Shown piece by piece: positions 1-6,601 of a DNA stretch of 18,717 nucleotides. This DNA is from JBMZCV01 sp049613665. GTDB taxonomy: Bacteria > Bacteroidota > Bacteroidia > Chitinophagales > UBA2359. The stretch lies in contig JBMZCV010000101.1 in NCBI GenBank assembly GCA_049613665.1, positions 1 to 18,717 of the forward strand, written 5' to 3'. The position numbers were made by a program, and so were the translations under genes. A model generated the notes under the pieces. It had not been told where the DNA came from, did no database searches, and worked only from the letters and a program-made list of their open reading frames with translations. Every line of letters starts with the position of its first letter. Position 1 is the stretch's first letter.

Positions 1-573
1 ATTTTTGGCCACACAATATGCAAATTCAGGAGGGCCACTAGGATTATATTCATGTGCTTTTGTCCAAAGTGTATCGCCATATTCATCGGTACGAATAAGA
101 TACATTGCATATTGTTGTATGCTATTTCCTCCAAATTCAGTATAAAAACTTTCGGTATATCCAACGATAAAATAGCCACCATCGGCAGTTTGTTGTAGGT
201 CGTAGCCTCTATCGATTCCATCGCCACCATATGCTTTTGTCCAAAGGCTATCACCTTCAGCATTCATTTTGAATAATATTGCTCCACTAAATTCATTATT
301 AGGAGTCCAGCCAACACCTGTAAAAGCATAACCACCATCATTGGTTTTTATCATGCTATAAGTAATCATATCTTGATAAGAAATATGATTTACCGCATTT
401 CCATTAGTATCATATTCTTGAATACCAACACCTTTGATAAGGTAGTTGCCGTTGGCTAATTCATATATATTAGGACCACTAAAACCACCACCTTCTATTT
501 TTTTTGCCCATATTGTTTGAGCAAAAGCATTTGTAGAATAGAGTAGCAGAAATAAAATTATTATATTTTTCAT
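1..573 (-). CDS. Secreted DGG-repeat (beta-propeller-like) protein, 5' part only
   Basis: I translated this minus-strand frame by hand: it starts with ATG at 573-571 and stays open for 191 codons to the window edge, so the C-terminus is missing. Residues 1-18 form a signal peptide ending in NAFA, with cleavage before Gln19. The mature part has the repeats typical of large secreted Bacteroidota proteins: a TNDGGYAFTGVGW unit near residues 77-89, a TADGGYFIVGYTES unit near 128-141, and the linking strands GDSLWTKAYGG and GDTLWTKAHEY. Such repeats usually build a beta-propeller-like extracellular domain, and these proteins often end in a T9SS sorting domain; that end lies outside the window, so secretion by T9SS is inference. 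No enzymatic residues can be assigned. The next gene upstream on this strand is the amidase, about 470 bp away behind a terminator-like hairpin, so this gene is probably transcribed on its own. Confidence 0.88.
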   Translation of the reverse strand, partial: MKNIIILFLLLYSTNAFAQTIWAKKIEGGGFSGPNIYELANGNYLIKGVGIQEYDTNGNAVNHISYQDMITYSMIKTNDGGYAFTGVGWTPNNEFSGAILFKMNAEGDSLWTKAYGGDGIDRGYDLQQTADGGYFIVGYTESFYTEFGGNSIQQYAMYLIRTDEYGDTLWTKAHEYNPSGPPEFAYCVAKN

Positions 574-869
574 AAAGAAATGATTTATTGTAAAAAAAAT
601 ATTCGCTAGCGGATTGAAAATCAAGGTATTAACTTCAATGAGATAACCGCTTATTTTTGTCTAATTACTTACTTATATACTATTAACGACACTTTTTGCG
701 GTTTCGTTGCACTAAATTATGTCGTTGTTTTTTATGAAATAGTTGTATTAGTATAATAGTTATGCCTAATGTGTTGGCAGTCAGTTTTTTAGCATGAGTT
801 TTTTGTTTTTGACTTTGGCATAAAAAAAAGCAAAAAGTCACAATTTTTGTATCATTTTGTACAAAAGCA

Positions 870-906
870 AAACGCCATCAATTTACTCAGTAAATTGATG
901 GCGTTT
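870..906 (-). terminator. Hairpin terminator downstream of the amidase
   Basis: The arms 870-886 and 890-906 are perfectly complementary (17 bp) around a 3-nt loop at 887-889. On the minus strand the second arm runs into a T-rich stretch (TTTTGCTTTTGT), as expected of an intrinsic terminator for the amidase gene, whose stop codon is about 140 nt upstream. The distance and the interrupted T-tract leave some doubt; it could instead be an RNA-processing or stability hairpin. Confidence 0.5.
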
Positions 907-963
907 ATAAATTGCCTTTTTTGTTAAGTAGTCGTTCAGAAGTTTTTGGGCATTTCAGTACAA

Positions 964-992
964 GCTAACACCTTGAGTGTCAATGTGTTAGC
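964..992 (-). repeat. Imperfect inverted repeat in the amidase 3' region
   Basis: GCTAACAC (964-971) pairs with GTGTTAGC (985-992). Inside, TTGA (973-976) pairs with TCAA (980-983), leaving one mismatch and a 3-nt loop. It starts 55 nt after the amidase stop on the minus strand. No T-tract follows, so it is not a classical terminator by itself. Confidence 0.4.
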
Positions 993-1046
993 CACTAAAC
1001 GAATGCTTTATTAGATAGTATTTGGTACTTAGAAATTATTTATCCC

Positions 1047-2198
1047 TTATTTTGTGAGAGCTTGTACTGCACTTCGTCGTCGTGAGGGTGATTGTACATT
1101 TCTAATGAGTTTATCCCACTCGAAAGCAGGGCCAATATCCCATTTTCCTGTCGCTCGAAAATTGAGATGCGAAACAATGCCTCTAAAACCTGCCGTAGCT
1201 GAGTTGGCGACATATCTAGTAGATTTGCCCAAAAATTTTCGTGGTATTTTGTGTTTGGCTGTCAAAAAACGCAACAAAACGGCTAAACTTTCATATTGAG
1301 CATCGGTAAATGTCGCAAAATACTGATAACCTTTGAAGGGAGTTTTGAGCTTAATGTATTTGTGTGTATCTTCCAAAGTGCAATAAACATCTACTTTTTT
1401 GCTTTTTCCTTTGCGAGAATAAATTGTTTCCAAGTTGTTGCCTTTCAAAATCAAAGGGCCATAATTTGACAGTTCGATAGCGATAGATTTTTTACTAGCA
1501 GCTTCATTGCCGCCTATTGTGCCAGCACCCAAATGATATGCCCAATATTCAGAACCGAAGAGCTGATAAATGTTGCCATCTCTTGCTATCACAAAAGGAA
1601 CAGAACAGCGATATTTGCTATAACCAGGCCGTGGACGTGTCAAAATATCGACATCACTTTTTAGGTTTCCTACCGTAAAATGCAAAACAATACGCTCTTT
1701 TTTTACTTTTTTTGCCTCATAATAGCCCGAATAGCCATTTGATGGCTTGCAACTGACTATATTTAAATGTTGCGATGGATTGTCGGGCATAGCCAAGCTA
1801 TATTTTTCGAGTTTAAATTTTCGTCCATTTGCTCTTTTTGTTTGCTGAAAATCTTTTTCGACATAATCTGCCAAATCCGACTTATGGTCAAAATTTAGAG
1901 GCACATCTGGCACTACTTCGGTTTCTTCTATTCTCGGAAATCTTGAGTTTGGCTGCATTTCTGCTTGTTCCTCTATCGGAACAGGTCGAGTTTGTTGTGG
2001 TTTTGGCTTTCCATGAGGTCTTACAGTAGCAGCTTTTCGGGTTGGCTTTTTGGGTACAACAGTAATATGGGTATCATCTGGCCGATAAACAGGGTGCTGA
2101 CTGCTTTTTTGCGATTTTTTAAACAAGCTGCAAGAACTAAAAAATAACAAGCAACAAAATGTAATGATGCAAGTAGTAGTAAATAATGATGTTTTCAT
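1047..2198 (-). CDS. N-acetylmuramoyl-L-alanine amidase, lipoprotein (Amidase_2 fold)
   Basis: This protein is predicted to cut the amide bond between N-acetylmuramic acid and L-alanine in peptidoglycan, acting from the outer membrane or periplasm. I start at the ATG at 2198; the frame stays open two codons upstream to a TTG, which has no advantage. Residues 1-23 are a lipoprotein signal ending in a LFFSSC lipobox (Cys23). Residues 25-120 are a low-complexity Pro/Lys/Arg- then Glu-rich linker. The Amidase_2/PGRP-like domain covers about 165-375: the zinc ligands are probably His173 (in VLHFT), His344 (in VSHLNF) and Asp354 (in KWDIGP). Glu242 sits in SIAIELSNYGPL and Lys352 precedes WDIGP, matching the family's KxDPG motif with I for P. 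Both catalytic ends are present, so the enzyme looks active. It is monocistronic, divergent from the lectin-like gene. The exact substrate (turnover or foreign peptidoglycan) cannot be read from sequence. Confidence 0.88.
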   Translation of the reverse strand: MKTSLFTTTCIITFCCLLFFSSCSLFKKSQKSSQHPVYRPDDTHITVVPKKPTRKAATVRPHGKPKPQQTRPVPIEEQAEMQPNSRFPRIEETEVVPDVPLNFDHKSDLADYVEKDFQQTKRANGRKFKLEKYSLAMPDNPSQHLNIVSCKPSNGYSGYYEAKKVKKERIVLHFTVGNLKSDVDILTRPRPGYSKYRCSVPFVIARDGNIYQLFGSEYWAYHLGAGTIGGNEAASKKSIAIELSNYGPLILKGNNLETIYSRKGKSKKVDVYCTLEDTHKYIKLKTPFKGYQYFATFTDAQYESLAVLLRFLTAKHKIPRKFLGKSTRYVANSATAGFRGIVSHLNFRATGKWDIGPAFEWDKLIRNVQSPSRRRSAVQALTK

Positions 2199-2273
2199 TT
2201 TCAAAGAAATTTACAAAAATTGGAGGTGATAGGTGCTTTTGAAAGTTGCTTGTTCAAGTAGGATATTCTAAGT

Positions 2274-2627
2274 ATGAATACTTTAAAATACGCAAGGTTT
2301 AAAGTAAAACAATTTTTATGTTATCGATTCATACTAACTGTCATGTTTTTGGCATTTTATAATACAGTAAAGAAAGAAAAAGTAAGCGTGCTTTTTTTGC
2401 AACAACTAAAAAATGCTCATACAAGCAGCTTTATTCGCATAATAAATACAACTTTTTACGTTATATTTGCCATCACAACAACGCTATTATATTTTAAACA
2501 ACATCATTTTAAGCAGTTGGACAGATTTATTCTACAAATTGTGGAAACTAACACGCCGAAATTTAAGGCAGTAGCACAAATCGTCCTATTCTTAAATAGT
2601 GATTGGCACTTATTATTTCCTTCTTAA
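2274..2627 (+). CDS. Doubtful 117-residue ORF, possibly spurious
   Basis: This open frame fills most of the gap between the divergent amidase and lectin-like genes and ends 13 nt before the lectin-like start. The predicted peptide is basic and hydrophobic with one possible membrane segment (about residues 55-72, INTTFYVIFAITTTLLYF). I recognise no family. Its codons lack the G-first bias of the surrounding genes, no ribosome-binding site is seen, and the stretch is AT-rich, in which frames of this size arise by chance. If it is not a gene, 2199-2640 is simply the divergent promoter region. I list it so the gap is documented. Confidence 0.2.
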   Translation: MNTLKYARFKVKQFLCYRFILTVMFLAFYNTVKKEKVSVLFLQQLKNAHTSSFIRIINTTFYVIFAITTTLLYFKQHHFKQLDRFILQIVETNTPKFKAVAQIVLFLNSDWHLLFPS

Positions 2628-2640
2628 TACTTAATAATTC

Positions 2641-4389
2641 ATGTCTAAACAACTATTTTTACGATATTTTGCAATCTTGTTTTTTGCCGTTTTTTCTAGT
2701 TTAAATGTGATATACGCACAATTTCAAACGATAGAAAATGCAAGAGAAATTGACAAATACAAATTTCGCCTGACCAAAACCGTTCCGTCCAACAAAGGTG
2801 CTGTTTGGTGCGAACATCAACTCGACTTGACAAAAGATTTCGATATTATGTTTGATTTGTTTCTTGGCTGCAACAATCCAGAAGCTGACGGCATTGCTTT
2901 TGTGCTACAACAAGAAGGTTTAACAGCCATTGGCGAAGGCAGTAGCGGCATAGCTTATCGCAATATCAAACCTTCTTTGGCAGTAGAGTTCGACAATTTT
3001 ATCAATGATTTTGAAAGCTATTTTCCGATGAAGCACACGCATGTCGCTATCACAACAAATGGCGATACGCAACATCACACTTCCAACAATTTGGCAGGGC
3101 CAGAACTTGCAAGTCCAGAAAAAGCAGTTGGCTTGGCTTTTTGCGACCATTATGAAGTACAGATTATCTGGAAAACAGAAACGAAAGACTTGCTTATTTT
3201 TGTAGATAACATGTCAGTTGTTTCTTATCGTGGCGATATTATGCAAACGGTTTTTAATGGAAATTCCAAAGTTTTTTGGGGTTTTACAGGAGCTACAAGC
3301 CGAAAAAAGTATTATACACAAGGCATCAAACTCACACCTTTGCCTTTGCGTGCCGAAATTTCGGCTAATGCACCAAGTTGTTTTGAAAGCAATGATGGCA
3401 GTATCAAAGTAGCAGCTTTTGGAGGCATCAAGTCGTATAGCTATCGTTGGTCAACAGGACAAACGACGCAAGAAATCGACAATTTGGCGGCAGGAAATTA
3501 TCAGGTGACCGTAACAGATGGCATGGGTGTTTCGGCAGCACAAGCGATTTTGCTCAAGTCGAAAAACCCTTTAGATATTGTCGATATGAAGAAAAATTCG
3601 GACGCAGATTTCGATTGGTCGGCAGAAGCCACAGGTGGTACACCTCCTTATACTTGGCGAAAAGGGTATGCGTTTCTCGAAACAGAAAACACGATGGATG
3701 TAGATGCCAAAAATTTGCAAGTGCCAACGCACGACAATGTAAAATTTATTTATGAAGATAAAGGTACCGTCAATCGCAAAATGATTTTGTATGCGGCTGG
3801 CGAAAATGCTGTTGCCGAAATTGGTTTTATGATGGTCACAGATGCTAAAGGTTGCAAATTTCGACGCTATTTGCCTTTTGCAACCACCATTCACCGACCA
3901 AAAGAGGAAGAGGAAGCTCCTACAACTAATGTAGTAGATGTTGTAGAAACAGAAATTTCAAATGTAGAAGTTGCTGAAAATGAGGAGGAAATAGATTTGG
4001 AAAATTTGGAACTAACTTATACCACACGCAATTTGCCCGACAAGCTAGGCGATAGAAATGTTAAGAAACCACGCAATGTTTTTTTGAAAGAGGAAAAAAT
4101 TGAAGTGAGTGTTTGGGACGAAGAAACCGTAGATGGCGATACTATTTCGATTTATTTCAATGGCGAATGGCTGCTGAAAGATTATGCTTTGAAGCGAAAA
4201 AAGAAAACTATACGTTTAGAGGTATCTCGAAATGCTGATAATTATCTGATTTTATATGCCAAAAATGAGGGTTTGCGACCGCCAAATACGGCTGCTGTGT
4301 TGATAAAAGATGGCAAAAAAGCAAGGCGTGTCGCTTTGAGTTCGGATTTGGAAAATTGTGATGCTATTAATTTTAAGTTTAGAGAATAG
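2641..4389 (+). CDS. Secreted L-type lectin-like / SprB-repeat protein
   Basis: This is a cell-surface or secreted protein probably binding carbohydrate. Residues 1-26 are a signal peptide ending in VIYA. Residues about 45-235 match the bacterial legume-lectin-like (L-type) domain: the core strand FDIMFDLFLG, ADGIAFVLQQEG at 82-93, LAVEFDNFIND at 113-123 with the Asp/Asn expected near the metal site, HVAITTNGD at 134-142, and the closing strand VFWGFTGATS at 211-220. An SprB repeat follows at 246-296 (SCFESNDGSI ... YRWSTGQTT ... AGNYQVTVTDG), then a weaker repeat-like segment around 325-345 (ATGGTPPYTWRKG). Residues 420-455 are an acidic Glu-rich linker. The last 95 residues form a compact beta domain (VDGDTISIYFNGEWLL, YAKNEGLRPPNTAAVLI) that recurs in Bacteroidota secreted proteins but has no function known to me. 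No canonical T9SS type A tail is seen. The bidirectional terminator follows 3 bases after the stop. Confidence 0.82.
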   Translation: MSKQLFLRYFAILFFAVFSSLNVIYAQFQTIENAREIDKYKFRLTKTVPSNKGAVWCEHQLDLTKDFDIMFDLFLGCNNPEADGIAFVLQQEGLTAIGEGSSGIAYRNIKPSLAVEFDNFINDFESYFPMKHTHVAITTNGDTQHHTSNNLAGPELASPEKAVGLAFCDHYEVQIIWKTETKDLLIFVDNMSVVSYRGDIMQTVFNGNSKVFWGFTGATSRKKYYTQGIKLTPLPLRAEISANAPSCFESNDGSIKVAAFGGIKSYSYRWSTGQTTQEIDNLAAGNYQVTVTDGMGVSAAQAILLKSKNPLDIVDMKKNSDADFDWSAEATGGTPPYTWRKGYAFLETENTMDVDAKNLQVPTHDNVKFIYEDKGTVNRKMILYAAGENAVAEIGFMMVTDAKGCKFRRYLPFATTIHRPKEEEEAPTTNVVDVVETEISNVEVAENEEEIDLENLELTYTTRNLPDKLGDRNVKKPRNVFLKEEKIEVSVWDEETVDGDTISIYFNGEWLLKDYALKRKKKTIRLEVSRNADNYLILYAKNEGLRPPNTAAVLIKDGKKARRVALSSDLENCDAINFKFRE

Positions 4390-4392
4390 AAC

Positions 4393-4436
4393 AAAAAACC
4401 CACGAAGTAAAATGAGTTTACTTCGTGGGTTTTTTT
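4393..4436. terminator. Bidirectional intrinsic terminator
   Basis: The stem AAACCCACGAAGTAAA (4396-4411) pairs perfectly with 4417-4432 around the loop ATGAG. It is flanked by a run of A on the left and T on the right, so it can stop transcription in both directions. It serves the converging lectin-like gene (+, stop at 4389) and the ATPase/nuclease-like cassette (-, stop at 4448). Confidence 0.9.
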
Positions 4437-4447
4437 ATGTCGTAGAA

Positions 4448-4885
4448 TCATAAAGCAAATTCGCCTTGCTTTTTCTGAAAAATGAGTTTGCAATTATAAG
4501 ATTTCTTAAATTTCTTTTTAATATTTTGCAATTGAGCGGAAGTTTTTGGGTTTCTACTCGAAAAAATAACAAACGCATATTTCAATTGCTTTTTTTCGTC
4601 TTTACTCAACAATTTTATCGTATTTTCAATTTGTTCAACAGCGTGCATCACATCTTGCCCTTTTAGCTCTACATAACATTCCAAACGTTCTTCTTCTCGT
4701 ATCACCAAAAAATCGCATTTCAAGGTATTATTATCTGTAATTTGACAGCCGTCGACATGAATTTTCAAAATTTCTTTTCGTTTTGCATTTAGAAAAGTCA
4801 TTTTCGATTGTCGTTTTGTGCCACTATCTGCACACACAATTTTTGGGTGTTTTACTTTTGCTAGGCATTTTTCTTTAAATTCCAT
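4448..4885 (-). CDS. Small protein with PD-(D/E)XK-like D...ExK signature, partner of the ATPase
   Basis: This is a 145-residue basic protein; I start at the ATG at 4885, though a GTG two codons earlier at 4891 is also in frame. Residues about 40-95 carry the pattern of a minimal PD-(D/E)XK nuclease core: HVDGC (43-47), CDFLVIREEE with Asp58, then ECYVELKGQD with Glu73 and Lys75, and VEQIENTI with Gln85 on the following helix. The order beta-hairpin, Asp, ExK strand, helix with Gln is typical of that fold. The C-terminal half (YAFVIFSSRNP, then a Lys-rich stretch) may bind nucleic acid. It lies 13 nt downstream of the ATPase gene, so the two are co-transcribed and probably work together. I do not recognise a named family; nuclease activity is inferred from the residues and the partner gene, not established. 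It could also be a catalytically dead fold-mate or an RNA-binding partner. Confidence 0.7.
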   Translation of the reverse strand: MEFKEKCLAKVKHPKIVCADSGTKRQSKMTFLNAKRKEILKIHVDGCQITDNNTLKCDFLVIREEERLECYVELKGQDVMHAVEQIENTIKLLSKDEKKQLKYAFVIFSSRNPKTSAQLQNIKKKFKKSYNCKLIFQKKQGEFAL

Positions 4886-4898
4886 ATCCACACTGATT

Positions 4899-6086
4899 TT
4901 ATTCGTCTAAATCCAATAATTTATCAAATTGATTAGCTATTACATTTGAAATTTCATCTAACACATTATCGCCAATCAACTGCGTTTCTTCATCAATGAT
5001 ATTTATTTTTTCGCCCTTTACCATCGCAAAAGCATTCAAAGTATTTGGCTTTACAATGCTTTCTTTTTCTACGGTTTTGTACAAAGCAGTTAATTTTTTC
5101 TCATTTTCAACATTATTTTTCTCTATTTGGCCAGCATACAACAAATTGTTGAAAGCCGACAAAATATAAGGGCTATGTGTTGTCACGACAATTTGAATAT
5201 TATTATTTGAACTATTCACTACTTTTGCCAATAATTCTACTATTTCTTTTTGAGCATTTGGAAATAAATGTGCTTCGGGTTCTTCTATGTATAGAGATAC
5301 TCTATTATCTAAACCATTATTACTAAAAGCATCTAATATCACTAAAAGTGGTAAAACTTCTTGTTGTCCAGAAGATGCATAAGATAAATTAACTTTTCGC
5401 CCATCTTTATGTACTAAAAAATCTTTATTATACTCTCTTTTATATTCTGCTTTTAATATTGTTTCATTATTTAACTTTCCATTTCCTTTAATTTGTTGAT
5501 AAATTTTACCAAATTCAATTAAAAAAGGGTCTATATGCTGTTTATTTGACAAAAAAGAAAAAATATTAGCTTGTAAATCAGCAAAAAAGTTTCGTCCAGC
5601 AGGCATAAATATTTGTTTTTCAAAACCTCCATTTGTAATCGGATCCTCATATACAATAATTTCATACGCCTCTGATGGAAAGTTTGTAATTTCTTTTCTC
5701 ACTTCTTTTAACCATTCGTGAAAATTTTCCGAATATTCAAATTTAATACTTCTTATTTTTTTTCTATAAATAGAAAGCTTGACATTTCCTTTGAAATAAT
5801 GAATTTCAAAATGATTTTTTGGCCAAGCAGTTGTAGGAAAATACTCTTTAAACCTAGCCATATATTTATCATTTATTTCTCTTTTACTAAGTCGATTTAT
5901 TAAATCATCTACTAATTCATAAAAAAAATCTTTAAAATAAAATAACAACTTTGCAACCATACTTTTCCCTGCCGCTTGCGGCCCTATCAAGACATTAATT
6001 TTATTGATAGGCATTTCTAAATCTTTGATGCCTCCAAAATTTTTAATGACTATTTTTTCGGTATAATCTTTTTGTTCTGTACTCAT
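4899..6086 (-). CDS. ABC/OLD-type AAA ATPase (AAA_15/AAA_21-like), defence-type
   Basis: This is a 395-residue cytoplasmic ATPase of the SMC/ABC-like class used in several anti-phage and retron-associated systems (PtuA, OLD and AriA are the wider relatives). The start ATG is at 6086. Motifs in order: an initial beta strand KIVIKNFGGIKDL (11-23), Walker A GPQAAGKS (35-42), a conserved MPAGRNFFADL segment (161-171), an ABC signature SYASSGQQEVLPLL (235-248), Walker B LYIEEPEAHLFP (265-276) with the catalytic Glu, and the switch His304 in TTHSPYIL (302-309). The insertion between Walker A and the signature is about 190 residues, enough for a coiled-coil or arm. There is no fused TOPRIM nuclease: the C-terminus (320-395) is short. 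The nuclease role may therefore fall to the downstream gene. The promoter region is shared with the divergent HigA-like gene. By my base count, 5281-5460 is about 26 percent GC. Confidence 0.88.
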   Translation of the reverse strand: MSTEQKDYTEKIVIKNFGGIKDLEMPINKINVLIGPQAAGKSMVAKLLFYFKDFFYELVDDLINRLSKREINDKYMARFKEYFPTTAWPKNHFEIHYFKGNVKLSIYRKKIRSIKFEYSENFHEWLKEVRKEITNFPSEAYEIIVYEDPITNGGFEKQIFMPAGRNFFADLQANIFSFLSNKQHIDPFLIEFGKIYQQIKGNGKLNNETILKAEYKREYNKDFLVHKDGRKVNLSYASSGQQEVLPLLVILDAFSNNGLDNRVSLYIEEPEAHLFPNAQKEIVELLAKVVNSSNNNIQIVVTTHSPYILSAFNNLLYAGQIEKNNVENEKKLTALYKTVEKESIVKPNTLNAFAMVKGEKINIIDEETQLIGDNVLDEISNVIANQFDKLLDLDE

Positions 6087-6166
6087 ATTTGCTATTTTTC
6101 GGCTTAAAACTACAAAAACTTATTGAAAAAGTAAAGTAATCAGAAAAAATACTTTTTAAGGAACAT

Positions 6167-6174
6167 TATTTTTG
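6167..6174 (+). promoter_or_regulatory. TAnnTTTG promoter box for the HigA-like gene
   Basis: TATTTTTG matches the Bacteroidota -7 consensus TAnnTTTG exactly and would place transcription start near 6181, giving a leader of about 33 nt before the ATG at 6214. The -33 TTTG element is weak. The box overlaps the in-frame TTG at 6172, which argues against that TTG as the translation start. Confidence 0.45.
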
Positions 6175-6213
6175 TTTTATTTGTTAAATGAATATCCAAA
6201 ACTTAATTTTCAA

Positions 6214-6480
6214 ATGAAAAACAGCATCAAAAACATACACGCAGGCGAAATTTTATTAGAAGAGTTTTTAAAGCCTTTAAATATTTCGGCTTATCGCTTG
6301 GCAAAAGATACTTTTATGCCACAAACGAGAATTAGCGAAATTATAAAAGGCCGCAGAGCAATAACAGCAGATACAGCTTTGCGTTTGTCTCGCTATTTTG
6401 GCAATTCAGCTAAATTTTGGCTGGGTTTGCAAAACGATTATGATTTGGAAGAAAAAAACGGAGCAAAAAAGCAGAGTTAG
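6214..6480 (+). CDS. higA: HigA-family antitoxin (XRE-type HTH), orphan
   Basis: This 88-residue DNA-binding protein has the full HigA/VapI pattern: IHAGEILLEEFLKPL at residues 8-22, the HTH helices LNISAYRLAKDT and RISEIIKGRRAITADTALRL, and the closing FGNSAKFWLGLQNDYDLE. I choose the ATG at 6214 because it gives the usual family N-terminus, and the upstream in-frame TTG overlaps the promoter box. In type II systems HigA neutralises HigB (a ribosome-dependent mRNase) and represses its own operon; higB normally sits directly upstream. Here no HigB-like frame exists in 6087-6213 or downstream, so the toxin is absent or elsewhere. The gene points away from the ATPase cassette and shares 127 bp of promoter DNA with it, so it could act as its repressor. 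The C-terminus is shorter than in many HigA proteins but the fold core is intact. Confidence 0.85.
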   Translation: MKNSIKNIHAGEILLEEFLKPLNISAYRLAKDTFMPQTRISEIIKGRRAITADTALRLSRYFGNSAKFWLGLQNDYDLEEKNGAKKQS

Positions 6481-6528
6481 ACAATATAAAACAAGCAAAT
6501 TTTATGTTAGAATAAAAATTTCCAAAAG

Positions 6529-6574
6529 AAAACTCCCCAACCGAAAAGGTTATCTTTTCCGATTGAGGAGTTTT
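6529..6574. terminator. Bidirectional terminator between higA-like and BT_3928-like genes
   Basis: The arm from AAAACTCC (6529) to about 6549 pairs with the arm ending in GGAGTTTT (6574) around a short TTAT loop. Two positions are G.U wobbles on the minus strand but C.A mismatches on the plus strand, so the hairpin is better formed in the minus-strand transcript coming from the BT_3928-like gene. T-rich tracts flank it on the plus side (TTTTTATTTTATTTTTTT) and, less strongly, on the minus side. Confidence 0.75.
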
Positions 6575-6601
6575 TATTTTATTTTTTTCTACAAAAAGAA
6601 A

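Larger units (their letters stand above)
574..1046. other. Non-coding, hairpin-rich intergenic region
   Basis: No convincing reading frame is present in these 473 bases. The region holds three inverted repeats: TGACTTT (810-816) with AAAGTCA (834-840), a 17-bp stem at 870-906, and a 12-bp imperfect stem at 964-992. There is also a small CGCTAGCG palindrome at 604-611. It lies between two genes read on the minus strand, so it combines the 3' end of the amidase transcript with the promoter region of the secreted DGG-repeat protein. No TAnnTTTG box was found at a good distance for the latter gene. Confidence 0.6.

Noticed and set aside
604..611. CGCTAGCG palindrome as an operator
   Set aside because: Eight bases, single copy, no matching partner; too weak to claim.
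2274..2627. 117-residue ORF as a confident gene
   Set aside because: No family match, no G-first codon bias, no ribosome-binding site, and AT-rich sequence where such frames arise by chance; kept only as a low-confidence entry.
6172..6213. TTG at 6172 as start of the HigA-like protein
   Set aside because: It overlaps the exact TAnnTTTG box, and the ATG at 6214 gives the normal HigA N-terminus.
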